64,000 nucleotides of DNA from Flavobacterium panici (GTDB taxonomy: Bacteria; Bacteroidota; Bacteroidia; Flavobacteriales; Flavobacteriaceae): positions 1-64,000 of the forward strand of contig NZ_CAIJDE010000062.1 of NCBI RefSeq assembly GCF_903819335.1, in the 5' to 3' direction. Under the pieces are notes generated by a model. The model was not told the origin of the DNA and made no database searches. It saw only the letters and a list, made by a program, of their open reading frames with translations. The translations under genes and the position numbers were made by a program. Of this stretch, positions 42,396-50,894 are shown piece by piece. Numbering within the stretch: position 1 is the first letter of the stretch; every line of letters starts with the position of its first letter.

Positions 42396-43322
42396 TTAAA
42401 ACCATCTTCTTCGCTTAAAGAGGAATACACCAACGGCTGAAAGTACGATTGAAATTGAAAGAAGAATCCAAATTCCGTATTTGATTTCTTCGAGACCGTT
42501 TGGAACATTCATACCATATAAACTGGCAATTAATGTTGGTATCATCAAAATAATAGAAATAGAAGTCATTTGTTTCATGATATTATTCATGTTGTTGGAA
42601 ATTACAGAAGCATAGGAATCCACCATTCTTGTCAAAATATCACTGTAAATGTTTGCTGTATCCTGCGCCTGACTTAACTCAATTTCAACATCTTCGACCA
42701 AATCTGTGTCGTAGTTTTGTGTTTGTATTTTTAAGTTTTTAATGCGATGAAATAAAACATCATTTCCTTTTAAGGACGTTATAAAAAAGACAAGACATTT
42801 TTCAATTTGAAGCAATGTTTGCAGTTCTTCATTTTTAATTGATTTTTCTAAATTATCTTCTGCTACTTTAATCTTTTGATTGATTTGTTTAAGATATTTC
42901 AAATACCAAACGCTTGATGAGAGTAAAAGCCTTAAAACCAAACAAAAATTATCATTGATCTGGATATGTTTTTTTTGTGAATAAAGAACAAGGTCGCAGA
43001 TGATTTCTGTTCTATAAAAGCTGATTGTTACTTTGATATCATCTTTGAAAACGAATCCTAAAGGTATGGTCTGAAATGGTAATTTGATATCATTTCTTTT
43101 TATAGGAACGCGCAAAACTACTAATGTCCATCCATCTTCTGTTTCGATACGGGGTCTTTCGTCAATATCTTCAATATCATTATAAAAGGCTTCCGGAATT
43201 TGAAGTTCTTCTAATAAATATTTTTTTTCTTCTAAAGTTGGTGATTCTACATTAATCCAACAATTCGAACTCCATTCAGGAATTTCAAATAATCCGTCAT
43301 TACTTTTATAAAATGTTTTCAT
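42396..43322 (-). CDS. corA: CorA-family divalent-cation transporter
   Basis: 308 residues. The N-terminal cytoplasmic domain includes the family pattern EERPRIETEDGWTLVVLRVP and a long helix (about 130-240). Two C-terminal membrane helices follow, the first ending in the selectivity motif YGMN (IASLYGMNVPNGLEE), and a basic tail KRRRWF. CorA pentamers take up magnesium, and some take up cobalt, nickel or zinc. The folD gene upstream has its own terminator between the two, so this is a separate unit. Confidence 0.93.
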   Translation of the reverse strand: MKTFYKSNDGLFEIPEWSSNCWINVESPTLEEKKYLLEELQIPEAFYNDIEDIDERPRIETEDGWTLVVLRVPIKRNDIKLPFQTIPLGFVFKDDIKVTISFYRTEIICDLVLYSQKKHIQINDNFCLVLRLLLSSSVWYLKYLKQINQKIKVAEDNLEKSIKNEELQTLLQIEKCLVFFITSLKGNDVLFHRIKNLKIQTQNYDTDLVEDVEIELSQAQDTANIYSDILTRMVDSYASVISNNMNNIMKQMTSISIILMIPTLIASLYGMNVPNGLEEIKYGIWILLSISIVLSAVGVFLFKRRRWF

Positions 43323-43361
43323 TTCAAATTCCGAATGTTTTTATATCATGTTGTAAAACCA

Positions 43362-43392
43362 AAAAGCCCATCTTTAGTAGATGGACTTCCTG
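43362..43392 (-). terminator. Terminator of folD
   Basis: Stem AAGCCCATCT/AGATGGACTT with a TTTTTGGTTTT run on the minus strand, 22 bases after the folD stop. Confidence 0.65.
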
Positions 43393-43413
43393 TATTTTTC
43401 ATTCTTTTTTGGC

Positions 43414-44298
43414 TTATTTTTTTGCACTTCTCATTTTGCGTGCTAAAAGAGTATTTTTCAACAACATAGCAATTGTCATTGGCCCTACTCCACCTGGAAC
43501 TGGTGTAATAAACGATGCTTTTTTGCTTACTCCGTCAAAATCAACATCACCTTTTATAACGTAACCTTTTGGGTTTGATGCGTCATCTACGCGAGTAATT
43601 CCAACGTCGATGATCGTTACTCCATCTTTTACCATATCAGCTTTTAAAAATTCAGGAACACCTAAAGCTGTGATAATAATATCAGCATTTTTAGTATATT
43701 CTTCTAGGTTTTTAGTACGGCTGTGTGTTAAGGTAACTGTCGAATCTCCCGGGTTACCTTTGCGGCTCATTAAGATACTCATTGGTCGGCCTACGATATG
43801 GCTTCTTCCAATTACAACGGTATGTTTTCCTGAAGTTTCTACTTTGTAACGCTCTAACAATTCCATAATTCCAAATGGCGTTGCCGGAATAAAACTTTCC
43901 ATTTCCAGCGCCATTCTTCCAAAGTTTGTTGGATGAAAACCATCTACATCTTTATCAGGATCGATTGCCAATAAGATTTTTTGCTCGTCGATATGTTTTG
44001 GCAAAGGTAATTGAACAATATATCCGTCTAAGTTATCGTCTTCGTTTAGTTCTTTAATTTTAGCAAGCAGTTCATCTTCGGTAATTGTTTCCGGCAGACT
44101 TACTAAAGTTGAATCAAATCCGATTTCCTGACATGATTTTACTTTACTTCCTACGTAAGTTAAACTTGCTCCGTTTGTTCCAACTAAAACGGCTGCTAAA
44201 TGAGGTACTTTTCCTCCGGCTGCTTTTATGGATTGAACTTCGGCTGCAATTTCGTTTTTAATGTCGTTAGATGTTTTTTTACCGTCTAGTAGTTGCAT
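43414..44298 (-). CDS. folD: Methylenetetrahydrofolate dehydrogenase/cyclohydrolase
   Basis: 294 residues, standard length. LTYVGSKVKSCQEIGFDS carries the catalytic Tyr and Lys; DGYIVQLPLPKHID, DVDGFHPTNFGRM, VIGRSHIVGRPMS and TPVPGGVGPMTIAMLLKNTL are the conserved boxes for substrate and NADP binding. The bifunctional enzyme interconverts methylene-, methenyl- and formyl-tetrahydrofolate for one-carbon metabolism. It follows ffh on the same strand with a 127-base gap filled by a hairpin repeat. Confidence 0.96.
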   Translation of the reverse strand: MQLLDGKKTSNDIKNEIAAEVQSIKAAGGKVPHLAAVLVGTNGASLTYVGSKVKSCQEIGFDSTLVSLPETITEDELLAKIKELNEDDNLDGYIVQLPLPKHIDEQKILLAIDPDKDVDGFHPTNFGRMALEMESFIPATPFGIMELLERYKVETSGKHTVVIGRSHIVGRPMSILMSRKGNPGDSTVTLTHSRTKNLEEYTKNADIIITALGVPEFLKADMVKDGVTIIDVGITRVDDASNPKGYVIKGDVDFDGVSKKASFITPVPGGVGPMTIAMLLKNTLLARKMRSAKK

Positions 44299-44300
44299 TT

Positions 44301-44419
44301 GTTTTGTTTCAGGTTTAAAGTTTCATGTTTCACGTTACTTGCGAAACTTAAATATTTATGTAATTAAAAAAGTTTCAAGTTTTGGTCTCTTAACTTGAAA
44401 CCTGAAACTTGAAACTTTT
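44301..44419. repeat. Intergenic hairpin of the TTTCAGGTTTCAAG word family
   Basis: TTTTGTTTCAGGTTTAAAGT and its mirror ACTTGAAACCTGAAACTTGA frame a 119-base block between folD and ffh. It is the longest copy of this family in the window and includes a GTTTCACGTTACTTGCGAAAC centre. Confidence 0.6.
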
Positions 44420-44425
44420 ATTATT

Positions 44426-45778
44426 TTATCTCGGCATTCCTCCTGGCATTCCTTTCATGCCTCCCATCATTTTCATCAGGTTTTTTCCGCCCGGACCTTG
44501 CATCATTTTCATCATCTTGCTCATTTGGTCAAACTGCTTCATTAACTGATTTACCTGCTCGACTTTCGTTCCGGAACCTTTTGCGATTCTGGCTTTTCTT
44601 TTTACGTCGATTATGGCCGGTTTGCTTCTTTCTCCTGGCGTCATGGAGTGAATGATTGCTTCAATATGTTTAAAAGCATCATCTTCTATTTCTACGTCTT
44701 TCATGGCTTTTGAAGCTCCTGGTATCATTCCTACCAAGTCTTTCATATTACCCATTTTCTTTACTTGCTGAATCTGCGTTAAGAAGTCGTCAAAACCGAA
44801 TTCGTTTTTAGCAATTTTCTTTTGAAGTTTTCTTGCTTCTTCTTCGTCAAATTGTTCCTGAGCTCTTTCTACAAGAGACACAACGTCTCCCATACCAAGG
44901 ATACGCTCAGCCATACGATCTGGATAGAAAACATCAATTGCTTCCATCTTCTCGCCTGTACCTACAAATTTGATTGGTTTGTTTACAACCGATTTAATCG
45001 AGATTGCTGCTCCACCACGCGTATCACCGTCTAATTTCGTTAAGATAACTCCATCAAAATTTAAGATATCGTTGAAAGCTTTTGCTGTATTTACAGCATC
45101 TTGTCCTGTCATAGAGTCGACAACGAACAATGTTTCCTGCGGCTGAATTGCTTTGTGTACACGCGCAATTTCGTCCATCATTTCCTGATCTACTGCTAAA
45201 CGTCCTGCAGTATCGACGATAACTACATTGAATCCGTTTGCTTTTGCGTGTTTAATTGCGTTTTGAGCAATCTCAACAGGATTTTTATTTTCTGGTTCTG
45301 AGTAAACCTCAACACCTATTTGATCGCCAACAACATGTAACTGGTTGATCGCCGCCGGACGGTAGATATCACACGCTACAAGAAGTGGTTTTTTATTTTT
45401 CTTCGTTTTTAAGAAGTTGGCTAATTTTCCCGAGAAAGTAGTTTTACCAGAACCCTGAAGTCCAGACATTAATATAACGCTTGGATTTCCAGATAAATTA
45501 ATTCCGGCAACATCACCTCCCATTAATTCTGTCAGCTCATCTTTTACCAGCTTCACCAATAATTGTCCTGGCTGAAGCGTTGTTAAAACGTCCTGACCAA
45601 TTGCTTTTTCTTTTACTTTGGTTGTAAAATCTTTAGCAATTTTAAAGTTAACGTCGGCATCAAGTAAGGCACGACGAACTTCTTTTAAGGTATCGGCAAC
45701 GTTTACTTCTGTAATTTTACCGTGTCCTTTTAATATATGGAACGCTTTATCTAACTTATCACTTAAATTATCAAACAT
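44426..45778 (-). CDS. ffh: Signal recognition particle protein Ffh
   Basis: 450 residues. The N domain (LKEVRRALLDADVNFKIAKDF) precedes the G domain: GLQGSGKTTFSGKLA (P-loop), DIYRPAAINQL, VDTAGRLAVD and TKLDGDTRGGAA. The methionine-rich M domain ends with MMKMMQGPGGKNLMKMMGG and GMKGMPGGMPR, which binds signal sequences and 4.5S RNA. Ffh delivers nascent membrane proteins to FtsY. No SRP RNA gene is visible nearby. A consensus promoter precedes the gene. Confidence 0.97.
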   Translation of the reverse strand: MFDNLSDKLDKAFHILKGHGKITEVNVADTLKEVRRALLDADVNFKIAKDFTTKVKEKAIGQDVLTTLQPGQLLVKLVKDELTELMGGDVAGINLSGNPSVILMSGLQGSGKTTFSGKLANFLKTKKNKKPLLVACDIYRPAAINQLHVVGDQIGVEVYSEPENKNPVEIAQNAIKHAKANGFNVVIVDTAGRLAVDQEMMDEIARVHKAIQPQETLFVVDSMTGQDAVNTAKAFNDILNFDGVILTKLDGDTRGGAAISIKSVVNKPIKFVGTGEKMEAIDVFYPDRMAERILGMGDVVSLVERAQEQFDEEEARKLQKKIAKNEFGFDDFLTQIQQVKKMGNMKDLVGMIPGASKAMKDVEIEDDAFKHIEAIIHSMTPGERSKPAIIDVKRKARIAKGSGTKVEQVNQLMKQFDQMSKMMKMMQGPGGKNLMKMMGGMKGMPGGMPR

Positions 45779-45800
45779 ACTATTTTCTTTATTTGAAGTG

Positions 45801-45831
45801 CAAAGATAATCTAATTAGATATTTCAGGCAA
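45801..45831 (-). promoter_or_regulatory. Promoter of ffh
   Basis: Minus-strand TTG (45829-45831), 20-base spacer and TATCTTTG (45801-45808) fit the consensus, 22 bases before the start codon. Confidence 0.65.
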
Positions 45832-45852
45832 TTTTTATTTATGTGCAATTTT

Positions 45853-46044
45853 TTGCCACGAAGGCACAAAGACACAAAGTTTATTTTGTTTTTTCTTGTC
45901 AAGGCGTCATTTTTTTCTTTCTCGCAGATTTAGCAGATAGGCAGATTATTTTTTAGATAGAATATGAAAAAAATCTGCTAAATCTGCGAGAGTAAAAAAA
46001 GCGCAAAGAATAAAAATTTTTGCGCCTTAGTGTCTTTGTGGCTA
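45853..46044. repeat. Nested intergenic hairpin with two word families
   Basis: Outer arms TTGCCACGAAGGCACAAAGA and GCGCCTTAGTGTCTTTGTGG enclose an inner hairpin CTCGCAGATTTAGCAGAT / ATCTGCTAAATCTGCGAG (45921-45938 and 45973-45990), which is perfect over 18 bases. The block fills the gap between ffh and the MBOAT gene. A half copy of the outer word occurs at about 19266-19310. Confidence 0.65.
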
Positions 46045-46047
46045 TAT

Positions 46048-47730
46048 TTAAAATTGGAAATATATAAACGGTTGTGAACCGGCAACTGCTGTTGCGTAAA
46101 CGATCCAGTAAACGAAGCCCAGAATTATTGCTTTTATTAATAATGGTGTTTTATCGAAAACCAATTTCATTTTGTCAGTGATAACTTCTGGTAAAAAATG
46201 CCAAACATATCCGAATAACATTAATAAGAAGACATTTTTATATCCTAAAACTATGGCTTTCCAGTTTTGCGGTTCGAAAGTTAACTGACCAATATTATTG
46301 ATTACTTGTAGCGCTGTTTCGAAATCTCTGGCGCGGAAAAAGATCCAGCAGAAAACTACAAAATGGAATGTAATTAGAATTGAGAAAAATCTCCATAAGA
46401 AATTACTTTTTCCGTCTTTTCTAGAAGGGAAGAATTCAAGGAAAATTTTGTGAACCGCTAAAGCTAATCCGTGTAAAGCTCCCCAAACAATAAATTGTGC
46501 TCCCGCTCCGTGCCACAATCCGCCTAAAAGCATTGTGGTAAAAAGGTTTAGATTGGTTACTAAAGTTTGTTTCTTTTTGCTGGAAAGCAGAAATGACAAA
46601 CAAAATAGAACAATCGAAATTGAAGCAATAATCAACGGAATTATACTTGTATTGTAACTTGTGATTCCCCAAAGCAATAATCCGAAGAAGAATAAACTTG
46701 GGAATAAGAATCCGGCAAATGAACCTTCTCTGTTTCCACCAATCGAAATGTATAAGAAATCTTTTAACCAGGTTGAAAGCGAAATGTGCCATCTTCTCCA
46801 GAAATCTGTAATCGAAGTTGATTTATATGGCGTTCTAAAGTTGGCTGGTAATTTGAATCCTAATAATAAAGCGATTCCGATTGCCATATCTGAATATCCT
46901 GAAAAGTCGCAATAAATCTGGATAGCATATCCGTAAGATGCCATTAAATTTTCGAATGAAGTGTAATTTAAAGGCGTATCAAAAACGCGATCTACAAAGT
47001 TTATTGAGATATAATTTGATATTACTGTTTTCTTAATTAATCCACCAATAATCAAAAACAAGGCATTGTTTACATCTTGTCTTGTTAAGTTTAGTTTTTG
47101 ATAAATTTGTGGCAGGAAATCTTTTGCACGCACGATTGGCCCGGCAACTAACTGCGGGAAAAACGAAACGAAAAATAAATATTCGATGTAGTTTTTTGTC
47201 GGTTTAATTTCTTCACGATAAATCTCGATAATGTAACTCATCGATTGAAAAGTATAAAACGAAATTCCGACTGGAAGGAAAATATCATGAAATTTAAAAT
47301 GTCCGTTGAACATATCGTTATATGTTCCAATCATGAAATTCATGTACTTGAAATAACCTAATAATCCCAAATTCAGGATTACACTTATTACCAAATATAC
47401 TTTCTTGGTAGCGACTTTTGTTTCTTTATAGATAATTTGGCTCAAGCCATAATCTACAACCGAAGAAAGTAATAATAGTAAAAAGTAAATTCCGCTAGAC
47501 TTATAATAAAAGAAAAGCGAGAAGAGAATAACGTACGTTAATCTTAAATAAAATGTTTTGCGTAAAAAGCCATACACAAAATAAAAAACCAGAAATAATC
47601 CTAAGAATAAACCTGTATTAAATAATAGTTTTTCGTCTGGATTATAAATAAACCAGCTTTTAACTTGTTCTATTGTAATTGCACCAAAATTTTGGACGAA
47701 CCAATTATTGATGTTATCTATTGTTATCAA
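46048..47730 (-). CDS. MBOAT-family O-acyltransferase
   Basis: 560 residues with about eleven helices. SYIIEIYREEIKPTKNYIEY, FPQLVAGPIVRAKDFLPQ, GYAIQIYCDFSGYSDMAIGIA and RRWHISLSTWLKDFLYISIGGNR are the DltB/AlgI/PatA signature blocks. GGLWHGAGAQFIVWGALHG contains the catalytic histidine of MBOAT enzymes. Such proteins pass an acyl group, normally acetyl, across the inner membrane to a partner that puts it on a cell-surface polymer. The two genes upstream in the same operon are secreted SGNH hydrolase-fold proteins, the usual partners. The gap to the next gene is one base. Confidence 0.92.
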   Translation of the reverse strand: MITIDNINNWFVQNFGAITIEQVKSWFIYNPDEKLLFNTGLFLGLFLVFYFVYGFLRKTFYLRLTYVILFSLFFYYKSSGIYFLLLLLSSVVDYGLSQIIYKETKVATKKVYLVISVILNLGLLGYFKYMNFMIGTYNDMFNGHFKFHDIFLPVGISFYTFQSMSYIIEIYREEIKPTKNYIEYLFFVSFFPQLVAGPIVRAKDFLPQIYQKLNLTRQDVNNALFLIIGGLIKKTVISNYISINFVDRVFDTPLNYTSFENLMASYGYAIQIYCDFSGYSDMAIGIALLLGFKLPANFRTPYKSTSITDFWRRWHISLSTWLKDFLYISIGGNREGSFAGFLFPSLFFFGLLLWGITSYNTSIIPLIIASISIVLFCLSFLLSSKKKQTLVTNLNLFTTMLLGGLWHGAGAQFIVWGALHGLALAVHKIFLEFFPSRKDGKSNFLWRFFSILITFHFVVFCWIFFRARDFETALQVINNIGQLTFEPQNWKAIVLGYKNVFLLMLFGYVWHFLPEVITDKMKLVFDKTPLLIKAIILGFVYWIVYATAVAGSQPFIYFQF

Positions 47731-47731
47731 C

Positions 47732-49150
47732 TTACTTCTTTAATTTAAAATTATCGTATGCTTTTAAAAATGCCTCTGAAAACAAATTTCCTTGTTTTTC
47801 GTATCCTTTTTTAGAATAATGAACCCAATCTGGCCCAATTAATTTTGCCGATTTTAGATTTCGGATTCCTTCCATTCCGCCAAATTCATCGTATAAATCC
47901 CAAACTGCAAAACCATCTGTCTGTGCGATTTCTATAATTTGTTTGGTGTATTCGTGAATAAAAGTGTTCGGTCTTTTTCTAAGCAGAGACGGCGGCGGCG
48001 TCATAACAATTATTGGAACATTTATATTCTGTGCTTTTATATTGCTTATAAACTCTCTTAATTGTTTGATGTAATTTCCTGATTCCAGTTTCTCGTAACT
48101 TTCATTTGTTCCGAGTGAAAACACCAGCATATCTGGATGTAAAGCTTTTAACTGCTCAAAAAACAACGGATATTTATTATAATCTGAATATTTTGCTCCG
48201 TTTACTCCAATGCCGCTGTAGATTAATCCCGGCGCATCTTTTTCTAAAACAATTCCGTTTAGTTCAAATTTTGAAGCTTTTTTATTCGGAATCAAATAAA
48301 TCTTATCTAAAGCTTTTTCTGAATTATAATAATGTGAATACGAATCAGATTCCATGTTTAAAGAAACATATTCGGATGTTTTTATATTTCTTGACTGTGT
48401 TTCGTTTGTCGGAATTCTTAATATTCTTCCTGCACGAATGTTATTTGATTTTAGCGAATTTGCTCTTTTTATTTCGGCAATCGAAACGTTGTATTTATCT
48501 GCAATTACAGAAATCGCTTCTCCTTTTTTAATTTTATGTTTAATTATTTTTGGTTCTGCTGTTTCAATAAATTTGGTTTGAGATGCTGTTGACAAATCAA
48601 ACATGTCTTCGTTTTGAGGTGTTATTATTTTTATTGAATTGAACTTATATACCGGATCTTTAATATTCAATTCTAAAACAAATCCGCCAGAATCTCTCCA
48701 AAGCCCTATTCCGCTTAAACCAACAGGATAATTTCTAACCGGATAAATATTTCGATACGTTTCCCAAACTCTGTTGCAGCGAAAACGTTCGTTATAAGAT
48801 CCGTTTGTTTTAGCCAATTGATATGGAAAAACTAATCCACGGCCTGCATTTCCAAATTTTCTTTGCAGATTTTTCCTGATTTCATTGGTCATTAAATCTC
48901 CCTGAATGTGAGAATCTCCAATATGAACAATATTTATTTTTTGATTGTTATCGCTCTCATTGTCTTTTAATTTCTTAAAAAAACTTTCTAAAGCTTTCGC
49001 ATTGTAAATATTATTTCCGTTGAAAGATTCAACTGTTGTTGAATCGACTTTACTAACCATATTTTTAGTTATTGGAGGTGAAACTGGATTTTGCGGTTTA
49101 TCATTTGTTGAGAAAAACAGACAACAAAAGAAAATAATAAGTTTATTCAT
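47732..49150 (-). CDS. Secreted SGNH-fold esterase or transferase with internal LysM domain
   Basis: 472 residues, N-terminal signal peptide (1-14, KLIIFFCCLFFS). The SGNH blocks are VHIGDSHIQGDL (nucleophilic Ser), LVFPYQLAKTNGSY, SLGTNESYE and DWVHYSKKGYEKQGN with the catalytic Asp-His pair. Between blocks I and III a LysM domain is inserted: HKIKKGEAISVIADKYNVSI then LKSNNIRAGRILRIPT (about 202-248). LysM binds N-acetylglucosamine polymers such as peptidoglycan, so the protein probably acts on the wall. It overlaps the next SGNH gene by eight bases. PatB/Ape-type O-acetyl transfer or removal is the likely role. Confidence 0.85.
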   Translation of the reverse strand: MNKLIIFFCCLFFSTNDKPQNPVSPPITKNMVSKVDSTTVESFNGNNIYNAKALESFFKKLKDNESDNNQKINIVHIGDSHIQGDLMTNEIRKNLQRKFGNAGRGLVFPYQLAKTNGSYNERFRCNRVWETYRNIYPVRNYPVGLSGIGLWRDSGGFVLELNIKDPVYKFNSIKIITPQNEDMFDLSTASQTKFIETAEPKIIKHKIKKGEAISVIADKYNVSIAEIKRANSLKSNNIRAGRILRIPTNETQSRNIKTSEYVSLNMESDSYSHYYNSEKALDKIYLIPNKKASKFELNGIVLEKDAPGLIYSGIGVNGAKYSDYNKYPLFFEQLKALHPDMLVFSLGTNESYEKLESGNYIKQLREFISNIKAQNINVPIIVMTPPPSLLRKRPNTFIHEYTKQIIEIAQTDGFAVWDLYDEFGGMEGIRNLKSAKLIGPDWVHYSKKGYEKQGNLFSEAFLKAYDNFKLKK

Positions 49151-50624
49151 TTACGCTATCTTTTTCTACAGAGACGGAATCTGCTTTGGGTTTTCTAATC
49201 GCTTTAGGTCTAACGCCTGTTTCACGTTTTTGACGTAAAATTTTATATTGTTCGTATCCGTTATTTAACTGACTGTATAACAAATTACCAATTGCTTTTG
49301 CGCCTCTTTGGTTAAAATGTGTGTAATCTTTATTGGCTTTTGCAGGAGATTCATCTACCCATTTTACCATCGATCCGTCACCGCCCATTAAAGTATATAA
49401 ATTTACAAATCCAGATTCGGTTTCTAAAGCATACTTTTTCTGTGCTTTCATTAAAGGAACAACTGCAGAATCTGTTTTCATTTCTAAATCATATTTAGTC
49501 GATTTATCTGCTGTTGAAACAATTAAAATAGAAACTCCCGGAAATGATTCTTTTATTTTATTTACGGTTTTTGTCATTCCTTTTTCATACCAGAAATAGT
49601 TTTTGGTTCCGTAATTCAATACGTTAGTTCCGTAGTGAAGTACGATTAAATCGTATTTCAGGTTATTATCAAAGGCTTGCATTACGCTGGCATCAAACAT
49701 AGAAATTGGCAGTCCTGAATTTCCTCTTTGAGAGAAATTATCAACGTGAACACCAATTCCGTTATCAAAATTAAATCCGTAAATTGGAATTGAATCGGCA
49801 TGAATAAAGTTTGCTTTGAAAGCTTTTATACTTCCCGAAGTAACTTTTAAAGTGTTTACCAAATTGTTTGGAGTAAGACTTTTTTTCAAGGTATCTTTTC
49901 CGATAATGAAATTTACGTTTCCTCTTTTAGATGATCTCCCATAAAATAAGGTTGGATTATCTAAAGTGGTTGTATGTTTTGGAAGTCCTGCTTCATATTG
50001 AACCCAGGTTGGGTTTGTCTGGTCATTTGCAAAAAACACATGTCCGTTTACACCAAAAGGGCTTGCAGGTCTTTTTACATTTAAATATGATTGTGTTTTC
50101 CAGTTTTTAGAATAGGTGGCTTTAACAGAACCTCTTGACGCTGCAGATTCTGAAGTTATGGATACGAAACCAACTCCGTTCCCGCCAAAACGGTCCTGAT
50201 AATTGTTACGCACATCCTGAACAATTAAATCTCCATCGGTCATAGAATCTCCGTAATAAGCAATTCTAACATGCCTTTGCGGATTCTGTTCTAATTGATA
50301 TAATTTTTCGTAAAAAGAAATCAGATATTGATATCCTTTGTAATTATCGAAGGTTTCAGATGGGAATTCGATTCCTTCTGAAGCATCGTAAACAATTTTC
50401 TGCTCGCCTAATCTTCGCTCGCTTTCTTCGATGCTGTCACTTTTTAGCGACAATGAATCTTTTGCTACTGATTCCAGAAGCAGGCTGTCTATAAGTACAT
50501 TCTTGGAATCTACTTTACTATCAGAAAAAATTTTATCTGGTAAGATTTGTTTAAACCCAATAAAAGCAACAAACGCTAATGCTACGATTGCGAAAGATTG
50601 AAAGAAATATGACTTAGTATTCAC
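49143..50624 (-). CDS. SGNH-fold acetyltransferase/esterase, membrane anchored
   Basis: 493 residues with an N-terminal membrane anchor (SFAIVALAFVAFIGFKQILP). SGNH elements: RIAYYGDSMTDGDL (nucleophilic Ser), GGNGVGFVSI (Gly block), LHYGTNVLNYG (Asn block) and DYTHFNQRGAKAIGNLL (Asp-His). Long basic C-terminal tail (RQKRETGVRPKAIRKPKADS). It heads a three-gene operon with the LysM-SGNH and MBOAT genes. The layout is that of a surface O-acetylation module: MBOAT supplies acetyl groups, SGNH proteins transfer or remove them. The polymer is inferred, not shown. Confidence 0.83.
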   Translation of the reverse strand: MNTKSYFFQSFAIVALAFVAFIGFKQILPDKIFSDSKVDSKNVLIDSLLLESVAKDSLSLKSDSIEESERRLGEQKIVYDASEGIEFPSETFDNYKGYQYLISFYEKLYQLEQNPQRHVRIAYYGDSMTDGDLIVQDVRNNYQDRFGGNGVGFVSITSESAASRGSVKATYSKNWKTQSYLNVKRPASPFGVNGHVFFANDQTNPTWVQYEAGLPKHTTTLDNPTLFYGRSSKRGNVNFIIGKDTLKKSLTPNNLVNTLKVTSGSIKAFKANFIHADSIPIYGFNFDNGIGVHVDNFSQRGNSGLPISMFDASVMQAFDNNLKYDLIVLHYGTNVLNYGTKNYFWYEKGMTKTVNKIKESFPGVSILIVSTADKSTKYDLEMKTDSAVVPLMKAQKKYALETESGFVNLYTLMGGDGSMVKWVDESPAKANKDYTHFNQRGAKAIGNLLYSQLNNGYEQYKILRQKRETGVRPKAIRKPKADSVSVEKDSVNE

Positions 50625-50708
50625 TTAATAAATTAAATTTAAAGAAATAACTACGAATATATAAAATTGTTGTAAAATTCCTATTAATTCGTAATGGATA
50701 AATGTAGA

Positions 50709-50716
50709 CAAAGATA
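50709..50716 (-). promoter_or_regulatory. Candidate -7 element for the MBOAT/SGNH operon
   Basis: Minus-strand TATCTTTG, 84 bases before the first gene's start; no TTG at the ideal distance. Confidence 0.4.
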
Positions 50717-50754
50717 GAATTAAACATTCATTTTTAATAATAAAGAAATAAAAA

Positions 50755-50784
50755 AAAGAGGTTAGATAAATCTAACCTCTAAAT
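50755..50784 (-). terminator. Terminator after the HmuY-type gene
   Basis: AGAGGTTAGAT (50757-50767) and ATCTAACCTCT (50770-50780) form a perfect 11-base-pair stem; a run of T follows on the minus strand. It lies 111 bases past the stop at 50895. Confidence 0.8.
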
Positions 50785-50894
50785 CAAAAAAAAATAAAAA
50801 AAACAAAGCTAATGATTAACTAAATTTTTGATGTTAAAACATCATAACCTAGAATGAAATAATCTTTATATTTTTTTAGATTCTTCATTATCAA

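Noticed and set aside
42157..42405. 82-codon open frame on the minus strand
   Set aside because: It runs through the structured element and two repeats, with no recognisable protein motif.
44325..44347. GTTTCACGTTACTTGCGAAAC as a parS site (also GAACGTGAAAC near 8084)
   Set aside because: Only half of the parS palindrome TGTTTCACGTGAAACA matches, and both lie inside a recurring word repeat.
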